Shown: in pieces, positions 1 through 6,900 of the stretch
How positions within the stretch are numbered: position 1 is the stretch's first letter
Layout: each line of letters starts with the position of its first letter
Source of the DNA: Paracoccaceae bacterium
GTDB lineage: Bacteria > Pseudomonadota > Alphaproteobacteria > Rhodobacterales > Rhodobacteraceae
DNA: 9,458 nt
NCBI GenBank assembly: GCA_003551745.1
Contig: PUNI01000351.1
Location: forward strand, 1-9,458
Direction: 5' to 3'
Made by a program: the position numbers and the translations under genes
The notes under the pieces: generated by a model
Databases searched by the model: none
What the model saw: only the letters and a program-made list of their open reading frames with translations
What the model was told of the DNA's origin: nothing

Positions 1-267
1 CGCCCGAGCCCGGACCGGCGAACCGGGCAAGGCGAGATTGCGTGACAGGGCGACCGCCGCGACTGCCAGCGCGAGCGGCGCAAGCGTCTTGACCACCGCA
101 GGCCCGGTCAGCGCGGCGGCCAGATCGACCCTCGGGCCCCAGAACAGCAGGAGCGCCGCAGCCGCCGTCACGATCGCCCCGGCCAGCCCGACGGCCATGC
201 GACGTCGCGGATCGGGGCGCGGCGTGGTGTCGGCGGCAAGTGCCGAGATCAGCTGATCCGTCTTCAT
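1..267 (-). CDS. nrsF: NrsF-type (DUF1109) membrane anti-sigma factor, N-terminal part
   Basis: Only the first 89 residues are present; the gene runs off the left edge. The start ATG (265-267) overlaps the sigma-factor stop codon as ATGA, so the two are translationally coupled. The N-terminus ([13 protein letters not shown]) followed by a Pro/Arg-rich cytosolic stretch (residues 15-23) and then hydrophobic segments at about 25-43 and 57-75 is the layout of DUF1109/NrsF proteins, which are usually six-helix inner-membrane proteins of about 210 residues. In Caulobacter, NrsF holds the ECF factor SigF inactive at the membrane until heavy-metal or oxidative stress (family knowledge). Seen here: coupling to an ECF sigma gene, the short cytosolic head and two membrane segments. 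Inferred: it restrains the sigma factor encoded just upstream. The C-terminal part, where sensing cysteines would lie, is not visible. Confidence 0.82.
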   Translation of the reverse strand, partial: MKTDQLISALAADTTPRPDPRRRMAVGLAGAIVTAAAALLLFWGPRVDLAAALTGPAVVKTLAPLALAVAAVALSRNLALPGSPVRARA

Positions 268-812
268 TCGATCATCCTTTCGCGGAGGCGGGCGATCGTC
301 TTGAGCGCCCGGTGCAGGGCCACGCGCACCGCCCCCTCCGTCATGTTGAGCCGCGCGCCGGTCTCGGCCGCGCTCTCGCCCCGCATACCGATGCTGCGCA
401 CGATCTCGGCCGCGCGCGGCTCCAACCGTGACAGCACCCGCTCGACGTCGCGCGCCTGCAGGGGATCGGGGCCGTCCGGCGCCGGCAGAACCTCGGCGAA
501 ATCCTCCACCGGCAGTTCGATGCGCTGGCCACGGGCGCGGAAAGCGTCGACCACCTTGTGCCGCGTGACGGCATAGAGCCACGGGCGCAGGGGCGCGTCC
601 TCCCTCCATGTATGGCGCTTGAGATGGATCGCCAACAGGACCTCCTGCACCACATCCTCGCATCCTTCGGGCCCGAGGCGCGCGCCACGGGCGCGGACGA
701 TCCCGCGCAGCACGGGGGTGATGGCCCGCAGCAGCCGCCCATAGGCGACCGTGTCGCCCCGGTTCGCGGCCCGCATCAGGGCCTCCCAGTCATCGAGCGT
801 TCCGGCCTTCAC
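264..812 (-). CDS. sigF: ECF RNA polymerase sigma factor, SigF/ECF16-like
   Basis: This is a 182-residue sigma-70 family ECF factor. The sigma2 domain spans about residues 18-95, with the region-2 signature [17 protein letters not shown] (53-69) and [16 protein letters not shown] (77-92). A short linker follows, then sigma4 (about 123-178) with the helix-turn-helix [23 protein letters not shown] (148-170). The reading frame stays open far upstream, but that part is antisense to bufA1 and has no family similarity. I chose GTG at 812 because an AGAGG (820-824) sits 7 nt upstream and the segment [11 protein letters not shown] looks like the normal first helix. An ATG at 776, preceded by GGGAGG, is the alternative and would give 170 residues. 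It is coupled to nrsF downstream and divergent from the bufferin operon. The neighbouring SigF-like promoter and the NrsF partner suggest that it activates bufA1-doxX on metal stress. The sigma family assignment is solid; the symbol is by analogy with Caulobacter. Confidence 0.9.
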   Translation of the reverse strand: MKAGTLDDWEALMRAANRGDTVAYGRLLRAITPVLRGIVRARGARLGPEGCEDVVQEVLLAIHLKRHTWREDAPLRPWLYAVTRHKVVDAFRARGQRIELPVEDFAEVLPAPDGPDPLQARDVERVLSRLEPRAAEIVRSIGMRGESAAETGARLNMTEGAVRVALHRALKTIARLRERMIE

Positions 813-823
813 CTTCAAGCCTC

Positions 824-848
824 TTCGCTGCGCCGCCCGCAGTGTTAC
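824..848 (-). promoter_or_regulatory. Possible autoregulatory ECF promoter for the sigma gene
   Basis: On the minus strand a GTAACA (843-848) is followed 15 nt later by CGAA (824-827), resembling the SigF-type -35/-10 pair but with a spacer 1 nt shorter than the one before bufA1. Transcription would begin near 817, almost at the GTG start (812). It would therefore give a near-leaderless mRNA for that start, or a leader of about 40 nt for the alternative ATG at 776. This is weak evidence; the -35 half is the better match. Confidence 0.3.
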
Positions 849-905
849 ACCGCGCGCCCGGCCTGCGGATGACGCGCAGCGCCATGTCACGGCTGTGTGA
901 GCACC

Positions 906-931
906 GTAACGCCCAACGATCGGCCTGCGTC
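906..931 (+). promoter_or_regulatory. SigF-type ECF promoter of the bufferin operon
   Basis: GTAACG (906-911) and CGTC (928-931) are separated by exactly 16 nt. This matches the form of ECF promoters (AAC-containing -35, CGTC/CGAA -10) and is close to the GTAACC-N16-CGAA pattern I recall for Caulobacter SigF. Transcription would start around 937-940, leaving a leader of about 45 nt before the bufA1 ATG. The sigma gene is divergent next door, so the promoter probably makes the operon part of its regulon. The match is seen in sequence; recognition by this sigma factor is inferred. Confidence 0.65.
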
Positions 932-983
932 CTGCCCGCCACGACCGGCAGATCCGGTCGGCAACCAGCAGAGAGAGTTCGCA

Positions 984-1301
984 ATGATGAGCAAACCCAA
1001 GACCACCCTGACCCTTGCCGCCTCGATCGCCACGGCGATGAGCCTGACCGGCGGCCACCACGCCGAGGCGCAGGAAGCGACCATGGAGAAGTGCTACGGC
1101 ATCTCGCTGGCCGGCGAGAACGACTGCGCCGCCGGCCCGGGCACCACCTGCTCGGGCACCTCGACGGTGGACTACCAGGGCAACGCCTGGACGCTGGTGC
1201 CGACCGGCACCTGCGAGACCATCGAGCTGCCCGCACAGGCCGACGGGACGCCCCGCATGGGCTCGCTCGAGGAACTCGACCGCGACCTGCCCACGGGCTG
1301 A
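984..1301 (+). CDS. bufA1: BufA1-type bufferin precursor peptide (DUF2282), secreted, Cys-rich
   Basis: This 105-residue precursor has a Sec-type signal peptide: a basic head (MMSKPK), a hydrophobic core (about 7-22) and an AEA/Q cleavage site after residue 29. The mature part has the DUF2282 signature with four cysteines, EKCYGI (C37), NDC (C48), TTC (C56) and GTC (C77), plus the conserved stretch [17 protein letters not shown] (61-77). In bufferins, cysteines of this core are converted to thiooxazole heterocycles by the MNIO enzyme, and the exported peptide binds Cu(I). The gold-induced GigP of Cupriavidus is a homologue (family knowledge). The start follows GAGAGAG (971-977) with a 6-nt spacer; a second ATG directly follows the first. 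The residues after C77 form a 28-residue acidic tail (seven Asp/Glu against two Arg). It is the first gene of the operon, 68 nt ahead of bufB, behind an ECF promoter. The metal and modification pattern are inferred by homology. Confidence 0.9.
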   Translation: MMSKPKTTLTLAASIATAMSLTGGHHAEAQEATMEKCYGISLAGENDCAAGPGTTCSGTSTVDYQGNAWTLVPTGTCETIELPAQADGTPRMGSLEELDRDLPTG

Positions 1302-1312
1302 GTCGCTGCGGG

Positions 1313-1342
1313 CGGGCGGGCCGCCCCCCAACGGTCCGCCCG
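1313..1342 (+). promoter_or_regulatory. Intercistronic hairpin between bufA1 and bufB
   Basis: Bases 1313-1322 pair with 1333-1342 as a 10-bp stem containing one G-U pair, with a 10-nt C-rich loop. The hairpin begins 11 nt after the bufA1 stop and ends 27 nt before the bufB start. No T-run follows, so it is more likely a 3'-end stabiliser, a processing point or a partial attenuator than a full terminator. Such an element would let the peptide precursor be made in excess over its modifying enzyme. The pairing is seen directly; the role is inferred. Confidence 0.5.
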
Positions 1343-1369
1343 ACATCCCCCGAAACCGGAGACACTGCG

Positions 1370-2230
1370 ATGCCAGCCATGCCTGCCCTGCCCGCCACCG
1401 CCGGCCTCGGCTTCAAGCCCGAGCACTTCGCGGAGATCTCACGGCGACCCGGTGCCGTCGGCTTCTACGAGGTCCATGCCGAGAACTACATGGGCGCGGG
1501 CGGCGCCCCGAATGCGATGCTGTCGCGCCTGCGCGCGGATCACGCGCTGTCACTGCACGGTGTGGGGCTCTCCATCGGCGGCGCGGGGCCTCTGGACAGG
1601 GCGCATCTGGCGCGATTGCGCGCGCTGGTCGATCGCTACGAGCCCGAGAGCTTCTCGGAGCATCTGGCCTGGTCGAGCCATGACACCGCGTGGCTGAACG
1701 ATCTGCTGCCCCTGCCCTACACCGCCGACACGCTCGATCGGGTCTGCGCGCATGTCGATCAGGCCCAGGAGGCGCTCGGCCTGCGCCTTCTGCTGGAAAA
1801 CCCGGCGACCTACCTCGCCTTCGAGGCCTCGACGATGGGCGAGACCGAGTTCCTTTCGGAGATCGTGCGGCGCACCGGCTGCGGATTGCTGCTCGACGTC
1901 AACAACGTCTTCGTCTCGGCCACCAACCAGCGCAGCGATCCGCGCGCCTATCTGGCGGACTTCCCGCTCGGCGCGGTTGGCGAGATCCACCTCGCCGGCC
2001 ACAGCGAGGAGGCGCTGCCGTCGGGGCCGCTGCTGATCGACACCCACGGCCAGCCGGTCGCCGACCCGGTGTGGAGCCTCTATGCCGAGGTCATCGCCCG
2101 GACCGGGCCGCTGCCCACGCTGATCGAATGGGATACCGACGTGCCCGCCTTCGCGGTCCTGCTGCAGGAGGCCGGGCGCGCGCGCCGCATTCTGGATGCC
2201 GGGGGGCACGCCCATGCATCCGCCGCCTGA
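1370..2230 (+). CDS. bufB: BufB, DUF692/MNIO multinuclear iron oxidase (bufferin maturase)
   Basis: A 286-residue DUF692 protein of the MbnB/BufB superfamily, a TIM-barrel-type fold holding two or three iron ions that oxidatively rearranges peptide cysteines. Visible family motifs are VHAENYM (H36, E38, N39), LHGVGLSIG (H63), SEHLAW (E97, H98), [10 protein letters not shown] (E143, N144), [10 protein letters not shown] (D176, N178, N179), EIHLAGH (H207, H211), DTHG (D224, H226) and IEWDTDVP (E253). These His/Asp/Glu/Asn residues are the likely metal ligands. The length is normal and no key motif is missing. The start at 1370 has GGAG (1358-1361) with an 8-nt spacer; an ATG at 1379 is less well placed. 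The frame is open well upstream, but that stretch overlaps bufA1 in another frame and is not protein-like. It lies downstream of the precursor and overlaps the partner gene bufC by 17 nt. The predicted cytoplasmic role is to install heterocycles on BufA1, together with BufC. Confidence 0.93.
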   Translation: MPAMPALPATAGLGFKPEHFAEISRRPGAVGFYEVHAENYMGAGGAPNAMLSRLRADHALSLHGVGLSIGGAGPLDRAHLARLRALVDRYEPESFSEHLAWSSHDTAWLNDLLPLPYTADTLDRVCAHVDQAQEALGLRLLLENPATYLAFEASTMGETEFLSEIVRRTGCGLLLDVNNVFVSATNQRSDPRAYLADFPLGAVGEIHLAGHSEEALPSGPLLIDTHGQPVADPVWSLYAEVIARTGPLPTLIEWDTDVPAFAVLLQEAGRARRILDAGGHAHASAA

Positions 2231-2975
2231 AGTGCACACGGATCACCTGCACGGCACGCAGGCGGCCTTCGCCGACGCGCTCTGGGCGGGCGCGCTTCCA
2301 CCGGGCCTCGCCGCGCCGCAGCCCGACGAGGTGGTGCGACGGTTCGGGGTCTATCGCAACAACGTGATGCACGGGCTGAGCCGTGCGCTGGAGCGGCGCT
2401 TCCCGGTGATCGCCCGGCTGGTGGGGTCCGAGTTCTTCGCCGCGCTGGCCCGCAGCTTCGCCGCCGCGCATCCGCCACGCTCCCCGGTGCTGATCGACTG
2501 GGGCGACGCATTCGCAGACTTTCTGGCGCGCTTTCCGCCGCTGGCGCAGCTGCCCTATCTGCCCGATGTCGCCAGGCTGGAGTTCGCCCGCGGCAGCGCC
2601 TATCACGCCGCCGATGCGGCGCCGGCACCCGCCGAGGCGCTTGTCACGGAAGATCCCGGGCGCCTGCATCTGCGCCTGCATCCGTCGGTCCATCTGATCG
2701 CATCGCCCTGGCCGGTGCTGACGATCTGGCGCGCCAACCAACCCGGCCACCCGCCGGCCAGGATCCCCGCGCATCACCGCGAACAGGCGCTCATCGCCCG
2801 GACGCCTGCCCTCGAGGTGATCGTGGAGCCGCTCGACGCCCCCAGCCATGCCGTGCTGAGCGCCCTGCAGCGGGGCACGCGCCTCGCCGAGGCAGCCGGC
2901 CCCGACGACCCTGCCGCAGCGCTTACGCTGCTGCTGCGCCACCAGCTGATCACCCACATCGGAGAGACCCCATGA
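2214..2975 (+). CDS. bufC: BufC, DUF2063 partner protein of the MNIO enzyme
   Basis: This 253-residue protein has the N-terminal DUF2063 domain: [30 protein letters not shown] across residues 42-71, then FFAALARSF (74-82) and [12 protein letters not shown] (115-126). A C-terminal beta-rich part carries [18 protein letters not shown] (156-173). In bufferin, methanobactin and related systems the protein of this type pairs with the DUF692 enzyme and helps recruit the precursor (family knowledge). No signal peptide or membrane segment is seen, consistent with a cytoplasmic complex. I chose ATG 2214 over ATG 2196 because a run of G (2201-2206) sits 7 nt before it. The gene overlaps the end of bufB by 17 nt and the doxX start by 4 nt (ATGA), so translation of the three is coupled, as expected for subunits needed together. 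The homologue in Cupriavidus is GigB. Confidence 0.9.
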   Translation: MHPPPEVHTDHLHGTQAAFADALWAGALPPGLAAPQPDEVVRRFGVYRNNVMHGLSRALERRFPVIARLVGSEFFAALARSFAAAHPPRSPVLIDWGDAFADFLARFPPLAQLPYLPDVARLEFARGSAYHAADAAPAPAEALVTEDPGRLHLRLHPSVHLIASPWPVLTIWRANQPGHPPARIPAHHREQALIARTPALEVIVEPLDAPSHAVLSALQRGTRLAEAAGPDDPAAALTLLLRHQLITHIGETP

Positions 2976-3445
2976 CCCACCCCGCCGAGACACGTCCGTC
3001 CCGCCCCGCAGCCCTGGCCGATCGCATCCGTCAGATCAACGCGCTCGGCAGCTTCGTTCCGCAGGACGTCCTGACCCTCGCCGCGCGCCTGTTTCCCGCC
3101 GCGGTGTTCTGGCAGTCGGCCCGCACCAAGGTCGAGGGATTCTCGATCAAGGAGAGCACCTTCTTCCTGTTCGAGAACGTCTATGCCCTGCCGGTGATCC
3201 CCCCGGCCTGGGCGGCGGTCATCGCCACCGTCGCCGAGCATGTGCTGCCCGTCCTCCTCGTGCTTGGCCTCTTCGCCCGCCTTTCGGCGCTGGGGCTTCT
3301 GATCATGACGGCCGTCATCCAGATCTTCGTCTTTCCCGGCGCCTGGATCACCCACGGCCTGTGGGCGGTGGCCCTGCTGGCGGTGATCGCCCACGGCCCG
3401 GGCCGGATCTCGATGGATCGCGCGCTCGGGCTCGACCGGGGTTGA
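2972..3445 (+). CDS. DoxX-family inner-membrane protein of the bufferin operon
   Basis: A 157-residue DoxX-like membrane protein. After a basic, cytosolic N-terminus (about 1-29), hydrophobic stretches appear at about 31-49, 79-100, 104-122 and 126-141, giving the usual four-helix DoxX bundle. FEN (67-69) and AEHVLP (88-93) resemble conserved charged positions of the family, and the phrase [20 protein letters not shown] (49-68) is typical of DoxX members found with DUF692/DUF2063 genes. Its start overlaps the bufC stop (ATGA) and GGAG (2961-2964) provides a ribosome binding site. Homologues close bufferin operons and the gigPABT cluster (GigT). The exact role is not established; involvement in electron transfer or handling of the peptide at the membrane is a guess. 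It is the last gene of the operon and ends 25 nt from the convergent permease gene. Confidence 0.87.
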   Translation: MTHPAETRPSRPAALADRIRQINALGSFVPQDVLTLAARLFPAAVFWQSARTKVEGFSIKESTFFLFENVYALPVIPPAWAAVIATVAEHVLPVLLVLGLFARLSALGLLIMTAVIQIFVFPGAWITHGLWAVALLAVIAHGPGRISMDRALGLDRG

Positions 3446-3470
3446 CGCGGGCTCTGCGCGCCCGGCGCTC

Positions 3471-4322
3471 TCAGCCAGGCGACAGGCCGCGGATGCGCTC
3501 CGAGCGACGCCGCAGCAGTTCCACCGTGGTCAGCAGCGCGATCGACAACAGCACGAGGATTGTCGCAACGGCCAGGATCGTGGGGCTGATCTGCTCGCGG
3601 ATGCCCGACCACATCTCGCGCGGTATGGTGCGCTGCTCCACCCCCGCGACGAACAGCACGATGACGATCTCGTCGAAGGAGGTGATGAAGGCGAAGAGCG
3701 CGCCCGAGATAACGCCGGGCAGGATCAGCGGCATCGTGATCTTGAAGAAGGTCCGCGTGGGCGACGCGCCGAGGCTGGCCGCGGCGCGCGTGAGCGACTC
3801 GTCGAAGCCCACCAGCGTGGCGGTCACCGTGATCACCACGAAGGGCACCCCCAGCGCGGTGTGGGCGAGGATCACGCCGATATAGGTCTGCGCGAGATTG
3901 ACCGAGGAGAAGAAGAAGAACATGCCCGCCGCCGAGATGATCAGCGGCACGATGATGGGCGAGATCAGGATGCCCATGATCAGGCCCTTGAAGGGCATCT
4001 GTGCCCGGCTCAGGCCGAGCGCGGCCAGCGTGCCCAGCGTGGTGGCCAGCACGGTGGCCGCGGCGCCGATGATGAAGGAATTCTGGATCGACCGTAACCA
4101 GCTCGCGGAACCCAGGAAGTCGCGATACCAGCGCAGGCTGAAGCCCTCGGGCTGCAGCGTCAGCATCTCGCGCGTAAAGGTGAAGAAGGGCTGCGCGTTG
4201 AAGCTGAGCGGGATCATGATCAGGATCGGCGCCAGCAGGAAGAAGAAGATGGCGATGCAGATCCCGCGGAACGCATAGTACCAGATACGCTCGCCGGTGC
4301 TGGCATAGGGGGGCAGGCCCAT
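3471..4322 (-). CDS. ABC importer inner-membrane permease, PotC-like
   Basis: A 283-residue permease of the BPD_transp_1 (MetI-like) family. A first membrane segment (about 19-39) is followed by a periplasmic stretch containing FSLRWYRDFLGS (61-72), typical of PotC/YdcV-type subunits. Further membrane segments lie at about 81-104, 113-135, 146-170, 203-227 and 247-270. The cytoplasmic EAA loop that docks on the ATPase is ESLTRAAASLGASPTRTFFKITMPLILPGV (175-204), with the conserved glycine at G185. ATG 4322 has GGGAG 9 nt upstream and lies 16 nt after the stop of the other permease, so the two are co-transcribed. It is the last gene of the importer operon. It forms a heterodimeric channel with the PotB-like subunit. 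The family suggests polyamines or similar cationic or organic solutes, but the substrate is not determined. Confidence 0.9.
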   Translation of the reverse strand: MGLPPYASTGERIWYYAFRGICIAIFFFLLAPILIMIPLSFNAQPFFTFTREMLTLQPEGFSLRWYRDFLGSASWLRSIQNSFIIGAAATVLATTLGTLAALGLSRAQMPFKGLIMGILISPIIVPLIISAAGMFFFFSSVNLAQTYIGVILAHTALGVPFVVITVTATLVGFDESLTRAAASLGASPTRTFFKITMPLILPGVISGALFAFITSFDEIVIVLFVAGVEQRTIPREMWSGIREQISPTILAVATILVLLSIALLTTVELLRRRSERIRGLSPG

Positions 4323-4338
4323 CGCGCGCGTCTCCCGC

Positions 4339-5640
4339 TCAGTTGAACTTCAGGCTGTCGGCGCCCACGAGGCGGTTGTAGGCCCAGTAGAGGATCAGCA
4401 CGCCCACCAGGAGCATCGTGCCGAGCGCGGCGGCGAGGCCCCAGTTCAGCGATTGCTGCATGTGCCGCGCGATCTCGTTGGAGATCATCCGGCCTGACTG
4501 CCCGCCCACCAGCGCCGGCGTGATGTAGTAGCCGATCGAGATGATGAAGACGAGCACCGCCCCGGCCCCGATCCCCGGCAGGGTCTGCGGGAAATAGACG
4601 CGCCGGAAGGCGGTGAAGGGCGTCGCACCGAGGCTCTTGGCCGCGCGCATGTAGGAGGGCGGAATGGTCCGCATCACCGAGTAGAGCGGCAGCACCATGA
4701 AAGGCAGCAGGATGTGCGTCATCGCGATGATGGTGCCGGTCATGTTGTAGATCATGCTCAGCCGGTTCTCGTCGGCGATGATGCCCAGCTGCACCAGCAG
4801 GGTGTTGATCACCCCCTGCTGCTGCAGCAGCACGATCCAGGCCGTGGTGCGCACGAGGAGCGAGGTCCAGAACGGCAGCAGCACGCAGATCATCAGCAGG
4901 TTGGCGTAGCGCATCGGCAGGACCGACATCCAGTAGGCGATCGGGAAGCCAAGCAGGAAGCACAGCAGGGTGATGCCGACCGAGAGCGCCAGCGTGCGCC
5001 CGAACAGGTTGACATAGATGCGCCGGTTCTCGTCGCGCTGGACGATGCGCCCATCCTCGTCGAACTCGCGATCGAGCGCGGCGACGTAGTAGGACATGGT
5101 CAGCGGCCGACCTTCGCGCTGGATGATGCGCCAGAGGTTCGGATCGCCCCAGAGCCGGTGCTCGTCGAGGAAAGCCTCGCGATAGGGCGCCTCGAAGCTT
5201 GCGACGTTGCGGGCGGTGCGCGAGATCGCGCCCCGCGCGGCACTGACTTCATAGTTCAGGCGGATGCCGAGCGGCCCGATTGCCTGCTCGCGCCGCGGTC
5301 GGTCGGCATCGGCCATGAAATCGGCGTGGAGCGCTGCGAACACGGGCTCTTCGGGCAGTTCCTGCCCGTCCCAGCCGCGCAGCGCCTCCAGCGTGCGGGG
5401 CAACGCGTTGACGACCTGCGGGTTGTCGACGCTGCGCCACATCATCTGTCCGATGGGGAAGATGAAGACCGTCAGCAGAAAGGCGAGGAGCGGTGCCACC
5501 AGCAGGAACGCCGCCAGCTTGCGGCGACGCTCGGCCCGCTGCAGCGCGCGCTTGAGCGGCATGCCGTCGGCGGTGACCAGCTTTTCCTTGCGCGGGCGTC
5601 CCATCGAAAGCGGGGCGACGCCCGCATCCGCCTGTGCCAT
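4339..5640 (-). CDS. ABC importer permease, PotB-like, with large periplasmic insertion
   Basis: A 433-residue permease. Its long cytosolic N-terminus (1-42, rich in Lys/Arg) precedes the first membrane segment (about 43-66). A hydrophilic stretch of about 148 residues (67-214) follows before the second segment (about 215-238). The remaining segments lie at about 247-275, 302-322, 355-375 and 400-422. The EAA loop is SYMRAAKSLGATPFTAFRRVYFPQTLPG (329-356). PotB proteins are usually 270-310 residues, so the extra length is the loop plus the N-terminal tail; by topology the loop should face the periplasm. ATG 5640 was chosen over an upstream ATG (5667) because GGAGAGG lies 5 nt before it and the upstream ATG falls in the hairpin region. 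It partners the PotC-like permease. The family is certain; the substrate is unknown. Confidence 0.9.
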   Translation of the reverse strand: MAQADAGVAPLSMGRPRKEKLVTADGMPLKRALQRAERRRKLAAFLLVAPLLAFLLTVFIFPIGQMMWRSVDNPQVVNALPRTLEALRGWDGQELPEEPVFAALHADFMADADRPRREQAIGPLGIRLNYEVSAARGAISRTARNVASFEAPYREAFLDEHRLWGDPNLWRIIQREGRPLTMSYYVAALDREFDEDGRIVQRDENRRIYVNLFGRTLALSVGITLLCFLLGFPIAYWMSVLPMRYANLLMICVLLPFWTSLLVRTTAWIVLLQQQGVINTLLVQLGIIADENRLSMIYNMTGTIIAMTHILLPFMVLPLYSVMRTIPPSYMRAAKSLGATPFTAFRRVYFPQTLPGIGAGAVLVFIISIGYYITPALVGGQSGRMISNEIARHMQQSLNWGLAAALGTMLLVGVLILYWAYNRLVGADSLKFN

Positions 5641-5662
5641 CGCATCCTCTCCCCGGAAAGGA

Positions 5663-5689
5663 CGCACCGGCGGTCTGGCCGCCGGTGCG
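5663..5689 (-). promoter_or_regulatory. Intercistronic hairpin between binding protein and permease genes
   Basis: Bases 5663-5673 and 5679-5689 are perfectly complementary, forming an 11-bp GC-rich stem with a 5-nt loop. On the transcribed (minus) strand it is followed by TCCTTTCC, a modest pyrimidine run, so it may stop part of the transcripts or protect the 3' end of the binding-protein message. Importers often need many more binding proteins than permeases, and hairpins at this junction are a known way to achieve that. The structure is seen; the role is inferred. Confidence 0.65.
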
Positions 5690-5730
5690 GGGCTGGCGGG
5701 GCCGTCGGCGACGCCCCCGCCTTGGAGCCT

Positions 5731-6840
5731 TTACTGCAGCATCCAGTTGGCGAAGCGCTCGCGCAGTTCATCGCCGTAATCGACCCAGAAATCGTTATCC
5801 AGGACGATGGGAGCGAAGTAGTTCTCCGGCGCCGTCGGCATGTGCTCGTTCATGTCGATGCCCAGATCGGCGTGCTCGCCCACCAGCTCGGCCGAAGAGG
5901 CGCGGGCCGGGCCGTAGGAGATGAAGCTCGCCTGATCGGCCAGCCGCTGGGTGTCGGTGGCGAAGTAGAGATACTCCATCACCGCATCGATGTTGGGACC
6001 GTCGGCCGGCACCACCCAGCCGTCCCATTCCACCACCTGGCCGTCCCAGATGATGTCGGCGGCCATGCCCTCGACCTCGATGGCATCGAACATCCGGCCG
6101 TTGTAGCCGGTGGCCATCACCACCTCGCCGTCGGCCAGAAGCTGCGGCGCCTGCGCGCCCTCGGTCCAGAACACGATGTGGTCCTTGATCGTGTCGAGCT
6201 TGGCGAAGGCCCGGTCCACGCCCTCGGGGGTGGAGAGGACGTCATAGATGTCGTCCGGATCCACCCCGTCGGCGTAGAGCGCCCATTCCAGGTTGGTGCC
6301 CGGGCGATCCTGCAGCGCCCGGCGCCCCGGGAAGTTCTCGACGTCGAACAGATCGGCGATCGAGGTCGGCTGGTTGTCGTCGGGGAACGCGTCGGGACGG
6401 AAGGCGAGCACCGTCGAATAGACGATCTGCGGGATGAAGCACTCGCCGAGGCTGCCCGGCAGGAAGTCCTCGGTGGGAGGCGTGCCGTCCGGCGCCGCCG
6501 CCAGCACCGCGTCATGGTCGATGGGCATGATGATGCCCTCGTCGCAGGCCAGCTGCGCGTCCGACGGCAGCATGTCCACCAGATCCCAGGTGACGTTGCC
6601 GGCCTGCGCCTGGGCGCGCAGACCCGCCAGCGCATTCGCCGACCCATCATCGTTGATGATGGTGACGTGGGGGTTCAGCTCCATCCAGGGCTCGTGATAG
6701 GCGCGGATCTGGCTCTGGGTGTAGGCCCCGCCCCAGGACACGATGGTCAGGCTCACCGGATCGTCGGCATGGGCCGCGCTCAGGGCCAGCAGGCTCACGG
6801 CCCCGCCGGCGCCGATCAGTTTCAGCGTACGCTGTTTCAT
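5731..6840 (-). CDS. Periplasmic substrate-binding protein, PotD/PotF-like
   Basis: A 369-residue extracellular solute-binding protein. Its Sec signal peptide has a basic head (MKQRTLK), a hydrophobic core (8-22) and an AHA/DD cleavage site after residue 25. The mature protein begins with the strand LTIVSWGGAYTQSQ (31-44), typical of the spermidine/putrescine-type binding family. WDLVDMLPSDAQLACDEGIIMPID (85-108) is the first lobe crossing, and FWTEGAQAPQLLADGEVVMATGYNGRM (224-250) and EWDGWVVPADGPN (271-283) are hinge and ligand-cleft regions. Two cysteines in the mature chain (C99, C134) could form a disulfide. ATG 6840 has GAGGAG with a 6-nt spacer; the frame upstream is not used. It delivers ligand to the permease pair encoded downstream. 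The best guess is a polyamine or a related amine or opine-like solute; the aromatic and acidic residues at 270-274 would fit a cation, but this is not proof. Confidence 0.9.
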   Translation of the reverse strand: MKQRTLKLIGAGGAVSLLALSAAHADDPVSLTIVSWGGAYTQSQIRAYHEPWMELNPHVTIINDDGSANALAGLRAQAQAGNVTWDLVDMLPSDAQLACDEGIIMPIDHDAVLAAAPDGTPPTEDFLPGSLGECFIPQIVYSTVLAFRPDAFPDDNQPTSIADLFDVENFPGRRALQDRPGTNLEWALYADGVDPDDIYDVLSTPEGVDRAFAKLDTIKDHIVFWTEGAQAPQLLADGEVVMATGYNGRMFDAIEVEGMAADIIWDGQVVEWDGWVVPADGPNIDAVMEYLYFATDTQRLADQASFISYGPARASSAELVGEHADLGIDMNEHMPTAPENYFAPIVLDNDFWVDYGDELRERFANWMLQ

Positions 6841-6851
6841 CTGATACTCCT

Positions 6852-6899
6852 CTGTTGCAGATGTCGGGCACGGCAGATCCGCGCGCACCCCTGTTGCAG
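6852..6899. repeat. Pair of 9-bp direct repeats between ATPase and binding-protein genes
   Basis: CTGTTGCAG occurs at 6852-6860 and again at 6891-6899, 39 bp apart, in the 99-nt gap ahead of the binding-protein gene. The copies are exact. They could be paired regulator sites or chance; the nearer copy lies next to the binding-protein ribosome binding site. Confidence 0.45.
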
Positions 6900-6900
6900 C

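Noticed and set aside
813..1346. Upstream extension of the sigma-factor frame
   Set aside because: It is antisense to bufA1 and the promoter region and shows no sigma-factor similarity.
842..1369. Upstream extension of the bufB frame
   Set aside because: It runs through bufA1 in another frame, has Arg/His/Pro-rich non-protein-like composition, and the ATG at 1370 has a proper ribosome binding site and family start.
2196..2213. Earlier ATG for bufC
   Set aside because: The G-run ribosome binding site falls after this ATG and is correctly spaced for the ATG at 2214.
3448..3464. Possible shared terminator between the convergent doxX and permease genes
   Set aside because: Only a 5-bp stem (CGGGC/GCCCG) with a 7-nt loop and no T-run on either side; not enough in such GC-rich DNA.
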